Source of the DNA: Stictocephala bisonia
Taxonomy: Eukaryota > Arthropoda > Insecta > Hemiptera > Membracidae
Reading direction: 5' to 3'
Assembly: GCA_035578905.1 (NCBI GenBank)
Contig: JAQJVL010000005.1
Span: 1 to 64,000 of the forward strand
Length of the DNA stretch: 64,000 bases
Made by a program: the position numbers and the translations under genes
In this document: positions 63,101-64,000 of the stretch, in pieces
How the letters are laid out: each line of letters opens with the position of its first letter
Numbering within the stretch: the first letter of the stretch is position 1
Notes under the pieces: generated by a model
What the model was told of the DNA's origin: nothing
Databases searched by the model: none
The model's input: the letters and a program-made list of their open reading frames with translations, nothing else

Positions 63101-63647
63101 AAGTAGTTATAGTAAATTACTCTTACTATCTGCTCTTCAACACTCATCCTCCAGTACATACTTATGTACATGATACGGCATATCAGATCCTTTTCCTGCA
63201 TCAAGTAGTTATAGTAAATTACTCTTACTATCTGCTCTTCAACACTCATCCTCCAGTACATACTTATGTACATGATACGGCATATCAGATCCTTTTCCTG
63301 CATCAAGTAGTTATAGTAAATTACTCTTACTATCTGCTCTTCAACACTCATCCTCCAATACATACTTATGTACATGATACGGCATATCAGATCCTTTTCC
63401 TGCATCAAGTAGTTATAGTAAATTACTCTTACTATCTGCTCTTCAACACTCATCCTCCAGTACATACTTATGTACATGATACGGCATATCAGATCCTTTT
63501 CCTGCATCAAGTAGTTATAGTAAATTACTCTTACTATCTGCTCTTCAAACTCAACTTGTAATAATTGTGCTTCGTAACTTAACTCTTGTAATATTTTTTC
63601 AGATGGAATTGACTCAAGAATATTTGGGAGACAGCTATGATTTGTGA
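6071..63647 (+). CDS. Dynamin-superfamily GTPase with C-terminal membrane anchors (10 exons in window, 5' end missing)
   Basis: Joining the ten exons gives 427 residues ending at TGA 63645-63647. Residue numbers count from the first visible residue. The P-loop GNHSAGKS is at 25-32, G3 FIDTPG ends at 114 and G4 SKSD is at 175-178, together a dynamin/EHD-type GTPase domain. A helical segment rich in charged residues follows (about 243-290). Two hydrophobic stretches lie at about 300-321 (start [14 protein letters not shown]) and 364-382 ([17 protein letters not shown]), followed by a basic tail. This suggests a GTPase anchored in an internal membrane, possibly remodelling it; that role is inferred from family. 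I do not recognise a named orthologue. Introns total over 56 kb for about 1.3 kb of coding sequence. The start codon is not visible: the first exon begins at a splice acceptor. Confidence 0.8.
6330..6475 (+). repeat. tRNA-derived SINE, copy 1 (partial)
   Basis: This matches the SINE at 57096-57335 over its tRNA-like part (GACTTTG..TGGGTTAGAGA), the B-box-like GGTTTGAATCG at 6369-6379, and the body (TTATCAGTAAT, CTTACTCTGT). It ends in an A-rich tail at about 6462-6474. The 5' end with the A box is missing or diverged. Confidence 0.65.
6476..7056. other. Intron 1, left part
   Basis: AT-rich intronic DNA between the SINE tail and the giant palindrome. No coding or repeat structure was recognised. 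Confidence 0.5.
7057..7062. repeat. Target-site duplication (left) of the giant palindrome
   Basis: ACTAGG here is repeated at 19397-19402, exactly flanking the inverted-repeat element. Confidence 0.75.
7105..7129. promoter_or_regulatory. Palindromic E-box near the left terminus
   Basis: GGTCACGTGACC at 7118-7129 is a perfect palindrome containing CACGTG, and it recurs in the right arm near 19328-19339. It could be a protein-binding site; no function is shown. Confidence 0.4.
7135..7720. promoter_or_regulatory. Cluster of Pho/YY1-like motifs, left arm
   Basis: Motifs of the form CCAA(G/T)ATGGCG(G/T) occur near 7139, 7385, 7456, 7529, 7565, 7655 and 7707, with a variant near 7608. AAGATGGCGGC is the classic YY1 and Pho core (GCCAT on the other strand). 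Many are preceded by GGATC or followed by TCTTTCCC. The mirror cluster is at about 18684-19325. Confidence 0.45.
7165..7353. repeat. C/A/T-rich minisatellite, left arm
   Basis: Short units of the type CCCAAATTTCCCACACATTT and CCTCACATTACCCACATTTC repeat irregularly. They create a Pro/His/Phe-rich open frame on each strand that is not a real gene. The counterpart in the right arm (about 19050-19300) is roughly 60 bp longer. Confidence 0.8.
10050..12200. repeat. 762-bp tandem repeat array, left arm (about 3 units)
   Basis: The marker CTGCAGACATGACTTAATA starts at 10338, 11105 and 11867, giving spacings of 767 and 762 bp. Units are internally rich in short CCACCTACC and ACATACGTACCACACACC motifs. 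The first unit is partly different at its start. Confidence 0.9.
12496..12780. repeat. 30-33-bp minisatellite beside the palindrome centre, left
   Basis: About nine units of the form AAAAAGTTAGGTTTAAAAAC followed by AANGAACACAG. They contain GTTAGGTT but are not runs of the insect telomere repeat TTAGG. Confidence 0.85.
12781..12891. repeat. Centre (loop) of the giant palindrome
   Basis: The 111-bp spacer has its own stems. AGTTAAAATTAACAAAA near 12781 pairs with TTTTGTTAATTTTAAC near 12824, and AGCAATCAACC pairs with GGTTGTTTGCT near 12871-12896 as a tight hairpin. Confidence 0.7.
12892..13140. repeat. 30-33-bp minisatellite beside the palindrome centre, right
   Basis: Reverse complement of the 12496-12780 array, with unit CTAACTTTTTCTGTGTTCAT. 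It opens the right arm. Confidence 0.85.
13440..16345. repeat. 762-bp tandem repeat array, right arm (about 4 units)
   Basis: The marker CTGCAG (in GTCATGTCTGCAGAGTGTG) starts at 13770, 14532, 15294 and 16056, a constant period of 762 bp. The left arm has only three markers, so the arms differ by one unit. Confidence 0.9.
18684..19325. promoter_or_regulatory. Cluster of Pho/YY1-like motifs, right arm
   Basis: The mirror of the left cluster: CCGCCATCTTGG and GACGCCATATTGG recur from about 18684 to 19325. The outermost copy reads CGCCGCCATCTTGGATCC, whereas the left-arm copy has AAAATGG. Confidence 0.45.
19397..19402. repeat. Target-site duplication (right) of the giant palindrome
   Basis: ACTAGG, identical to 7057-7062. 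Confidence 0.75.
19403..20190. other. Intron 1, with a possible decayed SINE at about 19873-20040
   Basis: Around 19873-19935 a segment TTAGCTGAGACAGTGGCTCA, then CCAGGTTTGATTA, loosely follows tRNA A- and B-box spacing. It is too diverged to place in the SINE family seen elsewhere in the window. The rest is AT-rich with no other structure recognised. Confidence 0.3.
20200..21433 (+). pseudogene. Jockey/CR1-like reverse transcriptase relic
   Basis: In two main frames the segment reads [47 protein letters not shown], a VDDVKLF catalytic block (Y/F-A-D-D altered to V-D-D), and then the thumb and C-terminal part to RRNSQ and a stop at 21433. Several stops and frameshifts lie between 20615 and 21080. 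The 5' end is truncated. A 3' UTR-like AT-rich stretch runs to about 21910 and ends in AAAATAAATAAATA. It lies in intron 1 in the same orientation as the host gene. Confidence 0.8.
21911..22347. other. Intron 1, right end
   Basis: AT-rich intron ending in the acceptor CCTTTTTCAG. No further feature was seen. Confidence 0.5.
22348..22441 (+). CDS. GTPase gene, exon 2 (switch I region)
   Basis: The first base completes the Trp codon from exon 1. The exon encodes [16 protein letters not shown] and on to KKRETLM. Reading-frame continuity with exon 3 ([13 protein letters not shown]) places its end at 22441, directly after an ATG codon, in phase 0. Confidence 0.8.
22442..22447 (+). promoter_or_regulatory. 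Aberrant 5' splice site (GGAAGT)
   Basis: Phase and protein continuity require the donor here. The sequence is GGAAGT, one base away from the ideal GTAAGT. The other eight visible donors all begin with GT. Confidence 0.65.
22800..22930. repeat. Minisatellite with CACCCACC/TACACATACAGTGGTA units
   Basis: About 3-4 imperfect units of the type TGACCCACCCGCCCACCTCT followed by ACACATACAGTGGTA. Related units, in one or the other orientation, occur near 30157-30290, 33735-33806 and 34070-34130. Confidence 0.75.
23476..23530 (+). CDS. GTPase gene, exon 3
   Basis: Acceptor TTTAG ends at 23475 and donor GTAGGC starts at 23531. It encodes [18 protein letters not shown] and leaves one base (phase 1). 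Confidence 0.82.
23976..24792 (-). mobile_element. 5'-truncated LOA/R1-like retrotransposon copy (RNase H and C-terminus)
   Basis: This is the reverse complement of about 52630-53448 of the longer copy, with few differences. It keeps part of the RNase H domain ([30 protein letters not shown]) and the tail [20 protein letters not shown], ending at the stop beside 24069. The 3' tail is AACTA/AACTAAA repeats. The 11-bp duplication AATTTTAGGTA flanks it exactly (23965-23975 and 24793-24803). Truncation is typical of target-primed insertion, and the near identity to the longer copy implies recent movement. Confidence 0.92.
24948..25088 (+). CDS. GTPase gene, exon 4 (G3 motif)
   Basis: Acceptor TTGCAG ends at 24947 and donor GTATTG starts at 25089. 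It encodes [32 protein letters not shown] and on to NDAILFL. DTPG is the G3 element. Confidence 0.88.
25371..25543 (-). repeat. tRNA-derived SINE (second family or diverged copy)
   Basis: On the minus strand the head reads TGGAGTGGCCGTAGCTAAGG, with an A-box-like TAGCTAAGGAGCTAAGG and a B box GGTTCGATTCC (25478-25488 on the + strand). A tRNA-unrelated body follows. The 3' end is not clear. Confidence 0.6.
26087..26249 (+). CDS. GTPase gene, exon 5 (G4 motif)
   Basis: Acceptor TTTTAG ends at 26086 and donor GTGAGT starts at 26250. It encodes [20 protein letters not shown], then [19 protein letters not shown] takes the place of the usual N/T-K-x-D G4 element. Confidence 0.88.
26314..26968. mobile_element. 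MITE with 21-bp terminal inverted repeats
   Basis: GCCGTCCCTAAATTATGTAA(C) at 26314-26334 is inverted at 26948-26968 (GTTACGTAATTTAGGGACGG(C)) with one mismatch. Poly-G tracts lie near both ends. There is no coding capacity. Target duplications were not clear, so the superfamily is left open. Confidence 0.75.
26969..28531. other. Intron 5, right part
   Basis: AT-rich intron with G-rich runs at about 28155-28225, including a run of 14 or more G, which could form quadruplexes. No coding or element boundary was recognised. Confidence 0.45.
28532..28694 (+). CDS. GTPase gene, exon 6
   Basis: Acceptor TTAAAG ends at 28531 and donor GTAAGT starts at 28695, phase 0. The first part ([28 protein letters not shown]) looks like the rest of the GTPase fold. 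The last 25 or so residues ([20 protein letters not shown]) look atypical, and a frame change in the middle cannot be ruled out. Confidence 0.72.
28695..29496. other. Intron 6, left part
   Basis: AT-rich intron up to the LTR element. Nothing further was recognised. Confidence 0.45.
29502..29609 (+). repeat. 5' LTR of the Mag-type element
   Basis: It shares GATGCAAAACCACAACAAAA and TTTATGTATT(C/T)TAACTTGTTAT with the 3' LTR. It begins TG and ends CA. Confidence 0.85.
29620..30126 (+). pseudogene. gag, first part
   Basis: One frame reads [20 protein letters not shown] and on to [15 protein letters not shown] second frame, from about 29900, reads [36 protein letters not shown] and [17 protein letters not shown]. 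This is the capsid-like core of Ty3-type Gag. At least one frameshift separates the parts. Confidence 0.75.
30157..30290. repeat. Minisatellite with GGGTGGGTCAATACCACTGT units, inside gag
   Basis: About four units of roughly 33 bp (GTACGTGTAGGAGTGGGCGG, GTGGGTCAATACCACT). They are in the opposite sense to the 22800-22930 array and interrupt the gag relic. Confidence 0.8.
30525..30907. repeat. 23-bp minisatellite, about 16-17 copies
   Basis: Unit GTTTGTTGGAGTATATGACT followed by AGT, repeated with almost no divergence. It starts within a frame that reads [12 protein letters not shown] of gag, so it appears to have expanded from gag coding DNA. The unit is not a multiple of three. Confidence 0.95.
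30969..31397 (+). pseudogene. gag C-terminal part with zinc knuckles
   Basis: An open stretch of 142 codons reads [20 protein letters not shown], then [17 protein letters not shown], a CCHC-type pair as in Mag/gypsy Gag nucleocapsid. It then reads [15 protein letters not shown], the lead-in to the aspartic protease, but the DTGS motif is not in frame. Confidence 0.75.
31398..32431 (+). pseudogene. Decayed protease region and 3' internal part of the Mag-type element
   Basis: Frames are broken. A 114-codon frame at 31676-32020 has [20 protein letters not shown] and ends [14 protein letters not shown], similar in place to the linker before RT. RT, RNase H and integrase are absent, so about 2 kb or more of pol has been deleted. 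Confidence 0.55.
32432..32529 (+). repeat. 3' LTR, first part
   Basis: Starts TGTTATATCTGATGCAAAAC and matches the 5' LTR to about 32517. The last 18 bp continue after the inserted element at 33641-33658. Confidence 0.8.
32653..32795 (-). repeat. 143-bp retrotransposon fragment captured in a piggyBac-type element
   Basis: It differs from 37854-37996 at only about two positions (near 32706). The source codes on the minus strand for the start of an endonuclease ([17 protein letters not shown]). Confidence 0.85.
33073..33286. repeat. Direct repeat copy A
   Basis: From ACACATAGTGGGTGGGCAGG to AACACAACTAC(A)CTAAA. It matches 33793-34004 with few changes and lies inside the piggyBac-type element. 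Confidence 0.85.
33793..34004. repeat. Direct repeat copy B
   Basis: Outside the piggyBac-type element, about 720 bp from copy A. It has a longer T run and is preceded by CCCACCCACCCACACACATA, which with the following GTGGGTGGG forms a hairpin (33777-33806). Confidence 0.85.
34070..34130. repeat. Minisatellite fragment, GTGGGTGGGTCAATAC type
   Basis: One or two units related to the 30157-30290 array, just downstream of direct repeat copy B. Confidence 0.55.
34337..36756 (-). mobile_element. piggyBac-type element (outer) with a transposase first-exon relic
   Basis: It is flanked by TTAA (34333-34336 and 36757-36760). The termini read TCCTTTTAGTGCCGGG and, inverted, TCTTTGTAATGCCGGG. On the minus strand from 36418 a frame reads [20 protein letters not shown], then [20 protein letters not shown], an acidic N-terminus typical of piggyBac transposases, ending near a possible splice donor (GTAAAC). 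The catalytic DDE domain is missing. Another piggyBac-type element has inserted at 34537-35903. Confidence 0.75.
34537..35903 (-). mobile_element. piggyBac-type element (inner, nested)
   Basis: The left end TTAA-CCCTTTATAGAACAG and the right end CTGTCCTATAAAGGG-TTTTAA are inverted repeats of each other (13-15 bp). The right TTAA is set off by two extra T. On the minus strand from 35230 a frame reads [20 protein letters not shown], then [19 protein letters not shown], the acidic start of a piggyBac-like transposase. The DDE domain is absent. Palindromes of the form GTGGTTAAAtatTTTAACCAC recur near both ends. Confidence 0.75.
37151..37212. repeat. Short tandem repeat, about 2.5 copies of 26 bp
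   Basis: Unit ATGAGGAAGCAGCAGGGGGT followed by ATC. Confidence 0.85.
37320..38200 (-). pseudogene. Non-LTR retrotransposon relic: ORF1 end and endonuclease
   Basis: On the minus strand, frames give the end of an ORF1 ([19 protein letters not shown]), then the start of an AP endonuclease ([28 protein letters not shown]), then [36 protein letters not shown] and [17 protein letters not shown] is the catalytic block. The frame is broken between 37665 and 37746. RT is absent, probably because a poly-T run near 37313-37325 marks a truncation or end. Confidence 0.75.
38407..38590 (+). CDS. GTPase gene, exon 7
   Basis: Acceptor TTATAG ends at 38406 and donor GTAAGT starts at 38591. It encodes [20 protein letters not shown], then [16 protein letters not shown] and NWTYFIF. 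The helical stalk-like part leads into the first membrane segment. Confidence 0.82.
39343..39473 (+). CDS. GTPase gene, exon 8 (first membrane segment)
   Basis: Acceptor TTTACAG ends at 39342 and donor GTAAGC starts at 39474. It encodes [18 protein letters not shown] and a loop ending [12 protein letters not shown]. Confidence 0.8.
39630..39945 (-). pseudogene. mariner-like transposase 3' fragment
   Basis: The minus strand reads [20 protein letters not shown], then [15 protein letters not shown] and, in shifted frames, DFFDKGFKKL and [22 protein letters not shown]...SD is the last catalytic block (D34D) of mariner transposases. Downstream at about 39632-39660 CGAAGCATGTTTTTAAAGTA resembles a mariner terminal repeat. 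Confidence 0.75.
39946..40245 (-). pseudogene. Retrotransposon ORF1 fragment fused to the mariner fragment
   Basis: The minus strand reads [20 protein letters not shown], then [20 protein letters not shown] and [15 protein letters not shown], the coiled coil plus RRM-like start of an L1/Jockey-type ORF1 (LEQYxRR-N-xRIYGI). An in-frame stop lies upstream near 40130. At about 39946 it joins in frame to the mariner piece. Confidence 0.65.
40250..41237. other. Intron 8, no gene seen
   Basis: AT-rich with a short GC-richer stretch near 40260-40375. No domain or element ends were recognised. Confidence 0.4.
41242..42089. mobile_element. piggyBac-type MITE, 848 bp
   Basis: It is flanked by TTAA (41238-41241 and 42090-42093). 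The termini read CCCTTTGCACTC and, inverted, TCCTTTGCACTC, the classic piggyBac end pattern. Subterminal GGCCACTG/CAGTGGCC motifs repeat near both ends (about 41260, 41332, 41910, 41945, 42020). There is no coding capacity. Confidence 0.88.
42094..42990. other. Intron 8, GC-rich patch
   Basis: A GC-rich patch lies at about 42235-42315. The rest is AT-rich. No gene or element was identified. Confidence 0.4.
42992..43712. repeat. Possible MITE with repeated TCGATATATCG-type palindromes
   Basis: Clusters of GATATATCG(A), ATCGATATAT and related motifs lie at about 43005-43110 and 43600-43705. The right end CCGTCCCTA followed by GTTATA resembles hAT-like ends (TAGGGACGG inverted) and GTTATA also precedes the left end. 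The left terminal repeat does not match well. Confidence 0.4.
43713..44413. other. Unassigned, perhaps 5' region of the CR1-like element
   Basis: A GC-richer stretch at about 43940-44240 ends in AATAAAATTAATTAAAATAA. It may belong to another element or be the leader of the CR1-like element. No coding domain was recognised. Confidence 0.35.
44414..45657 (+). pseudogene. CR1-like ORF1: coiled coil plus Ulp1/SENP-like cysteine protease domain
   Basis: An ATG at 44414 opens 348 codons. Residues about 60-250 are coiled coil. Then [17 protein letters not shown] and [15 protein letters not shown] match the start of C48 (Ulp1/SENP) proteases (W-L-x-D-x-x-I). Near 45360 the frame shifts. In the next frame SHWSL (His codon 45367-45369), FDSLSG (Asp 45418-45420) and QANNFECG (Gln 45514-45516, Cys 45532-45534) supply the catalytic His, Asp, Gln and Cys in the family order and pattern Q-x-N-x-x-[DE]-C-G. 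The frame ends at 45657. The hydrophobic N-terminus is probably an out-of-frame artefact: the +1 frame (44413 on) reads an acidic segment with [19 protein letters not shown]. Substrate and activity are unknown. Confidence 0.75.
46030..46530 (+). pseudogene. SGNH-hydrolase (esterase-like) segment of the CR1-like element
   Basis: The frame reads [16 protein letters not shown] (block I, nucleophile Ser in SDSHG), [12 protein letters not shown] (block III, G-x-N-like) and stops at 46458 after a T run. One frame over, [15 protein letters not shown] (block V, H-x-x-H-type) completes the fold. A homopolymer frameshift at about 46446-46451 breaks it. The frame has no ATG at its start, so it was probably continuous with the upstream ORF1. 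Confidence 0.72.
46780..48300 (+). pseudogene. CR1-like endonuclease and RT N-terminal part
   Basis: From about 46780 frames read [43 protein letters not shown] near 47190-47215 and SDHHAQEA near 47385, the AP-endonuclease blocks. After a broken stretch, 48024-48305 reads [19 protein letters not shown] and [18 protein letters not shown], the RT finger blocks. Confidence 0.7.
48310..49182 (+). pseudogene. CR1-like RT palm and thumb (left of the insertion)
   Basis: [42 protein letters not shown] and, one frame over, FADDTTLVL are the RT core blocks. Then [18 protein letters not shown] leads to the thumb. A frameshift lies near 48730. The frame RPFLTYA is cut at 49182 by the LOA/R1-like insertion and resumes at 53460 with VTIWG. 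Confidence 0.8.
49183..53448 (+). mobile_element. LOA/R1-like non-LTR retrotransposon, nearly intact
   Basis: It is flanked by the 11-bp duplication AACATATGCTG (49172-49182 and 53449-53459). The 5' part (49183-49706) has no full ORF1; a 96-codon frame at 49454-49744 may be an ORF1 remnant, so the copy may be 5'-truncated. ORF2 occupies 49707-53354. The 3' end is CTAAA/AACTA repeats. A closely related short copy sits at 23976-24792 with its own 11-bp duplication. Confidence 0.92.
49707..53354 (+). pseudogene. LOA/R1-like ORF2: endonuclease, RT, RNase H (one in-frame stop)
   Basis: ATG at 49707 opens the endonuclease: [42 protein letters not shown] and [11 protein letters not shown] are all present. 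A TGA at 50751-50753 interrupts the frame, which then continues unshifted to 53354. RT follows ([50 protein letters not shown] at 51729-51752), then RNase H ([42 protein letters not shown]) and the CCHC tail [20 protein letters not shown]. RNase H plus the DANAHH-type endonuclease places it near LOA/R1. Apart from the single stop it looks complete. Confidence 0.92.
53460..53875 (+). pseudogene. CR1-like RT C-terminus (right of the insertion)
   Basis: The frame [32 protein letters not shown] and [11 protein letters not shown] continues the RPFLTYA end at 49182. Later, in a shifted frame, [20 protein letters not shown] gives the usual end of this RT family. Confidence 0.8.
54062..54259 (+). CDS. 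GTPase gene, exon 9 (second membrane segment)
   Basis: Acceptor TTCTAG ends at 54061 and donor GTAAGT starts at 54260. It encodes [36 protein letters not shown] and a basic stretch [20 protein letters not shown]. Phase 0 at both ends. Confidence 0.82.
55587..56551. mobile_element. hAT-type MITE, 965 bp
   Basis: It is flanked by the 8-bp duplication CTATCTAT (55579-55586 and 56552-56559). The ends read TAGAGGTGGGTCAAAC and, inverted, TAGAGGTGTGCCAAAC. Subterminal GGAACTG/CAGTTCC and GGTACTGTTT motifs repeat near both ends. It has no transposase. Confidence 0.9.
57096..57335 (-). repeat. tRNA-derived SINE, copy 2 (full)
   Basis: On the minus strand the head is GGCGAGCCGGTGGCTGAGTG, with an A box within TGGCTGAGTGGTCTAAG (57309-57325) and a B box GGTTCAAATCC (57262-57272). 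A body shared with the copy at 6330-6475 and an A-rich tail at 57096-57110 follow. The head resembles tRNA-Leu/Ser. Confidence 0.85.
57403..59926 (-). pseudogene. hAT transposase (ZMYM1-like), two lesions
   Basis: ATG at 59926 opens 270 codons. An acidic N-terminal region leads to a TTF-type zinc-finger segment ([32 protein letters not shown]). A frame change at the poly-T/A run near 59158-59170 separates this from the next 300 or so codons, which hold the DUF4371-like core ([71 protein letters not shown]). A stop at 58204-58206 is followed in frame by the C-terminal part with the hAT dimerisation motif ([20 protein letters not shown]), ending at 57403. A DNA-binding and cut-and-paste role is known for the family; this copy is broken at two points. 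Confidence 0.88.
61009..61440 (+). pseudogene. RT relic, C-terminal piece
   Basis: Open frame [40 protein letters not shown], then [19 protein letters not shown] and a stop. It continues the RT from 55586 and 56578. Confidence 0.8.
61679..62723. other. Intron 9, right part
   Basis: AT-rich intron. No element ends or coding domain were recognised. Confidence 0.45.
62724..63549. repeat. 102-bp minisatellite, about 8 copies
   Basis: Unit beginning GCTCTTCAACACTCATCCTC and ending TAAATTACTCTTACTATCT, almost identical throughout. Because 102 is a multiple of three it gives a long open frame on the minus strand with a 34-residue repeat, which is not a gene. It ends 53 bp before the last exon of the GTPase gene. 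Confidence 0.95.
63603..63647 (+). CDS. GTPase gene, exon 10 (C-terminus and stop)
   Basis: Acceptor TTTTTTCAG ends at 63602. The exon encodes [14 protein letters not shown] and stops at TGA 63645-63647. It is short and rests on phase agreement with exon 9 plus a strong acceptor. Confidence 0.6.
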   Translation: MELTQEYLGDSYDL

Positions 63648-64000
63648 ACTTTGGAAGCCGTAGAATACTTGTAGTAATGTACCAGGGTATAAAGTGAACA
63701 GATAAAACTGGATATGTATTAAGTAAACTTTGTATAAGAAAGAATATGATATCAGAAATGTCTAAGTTATGGGTTTAGTAAAATTACACTTTTTGTTTGA
63801 ATTCATTTGAACTTGAACTGAGTTGAATTGACCTGTGTAATTCTCAACTTAAAATTATGAACCTTTCAGATACAGGGTGTTGAAACGTTCTGGGAAACCT
63901 TGGTAAATTTTAAAATATTAAAGATGGAGCAACTAAACTTTGAACATAGTTCCTGGATATGAACAACTATATTAACACACAATCTGTCATCCATGAGATG
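63648..64000 (+). other. Probable 3' UTR of the GTPase gene
   Basis: AT-rich sequence after the stop. No canonical AATAAA was found within 250 bp; ATTAAA near 63918 is a weak candidate polyadenylation signal. Confidence 0.4.

Noticed and set aside
62719..63510. A 263-codon frame with a 34-residue repeat
   Set aside because: It is the 102-bp minisatellite read in a frame without stops; 102 is divisible by three, so openness is expected.

Overview
This window is a stretch of animal, most likely insect, nuclear DNA. It is intron-rich, AT-rich and crowded with transposable elements. No operons, Shine-Dalgarno sites, rRNA genes, intact tRNA genes or CRISPR arrays were seen. The mix of R1/LOA-like, CR1/Jockey-like, Mag-type Ty3, piggyBac-type, hAT and mariner relics plus tRNA-derived SINEs fits an arthropod with a large genome. 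The species cannot be named from this sequence.

One host gene runs through almost the whole window on the + strand. Ten exons (6071-6182, 22348-22441, 23476-23530, 24948-25088, 26087-26249, 28532-28694, 38407-38590, 39343-39473, 54062-54259, 63603-63647) join with consistent phases into the last 427 residues of a dynamin-superfamily GTPase with two C-terminal membrane segments. The first exon(s) lie outside the window or were not found. The 5' splice site of the second visible exon reads GGAAGT where GTAAGT is expected.

Most other features sit in its introns. Before the first exon (1-6070) there are non-LTR relics, a 477-bp palindrome, a chromodomain relic and a 1.1-kb (CT)n tract. Intron 1 (6183-22347) holds a SINE, a 12,334-bp giant palindrome flanked by a 6-bp duplication, and a reverse-transcriptase relic. 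Introns 2-5 hold a minisatellite, a 5'-truncated LOA/R1-like copy, a SINE and a MITE. Intron 6 (28695-38406) holds a Mag-type LTR element whose 3' LTR is split by a piggyBac-type element, then one piggyBac-type element nested in another, then an endonuclease relic. Intron 8 (39474-54061) holds an ORF1/mariner chimera, another piggyBac-type element, and a CR1-like retrotransposon split by a nearly complete LOA/R1-like element. Intron 9 (54260-63602) holds a reverse-transcriptase relic split by two hAT elements, then a 102-bp minisatellite that ends just before the last exon.

Two systems deserve most attention. The first is the giant palindrome (7063-19396): it has no transposase, carries arrays of Pho/YY1-like motifs, and has arms that differ by one 762-bp unit. 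The second is the CR1-like element at about 44.4-53.9 kb, whose ORF1 joins a coiled coil to a Ulp1/SENP-like cysteine-protease domain and then an SGNH-hydrolase domain. All element boundaries and duplications were read by eye; no alignments or database searches were run.
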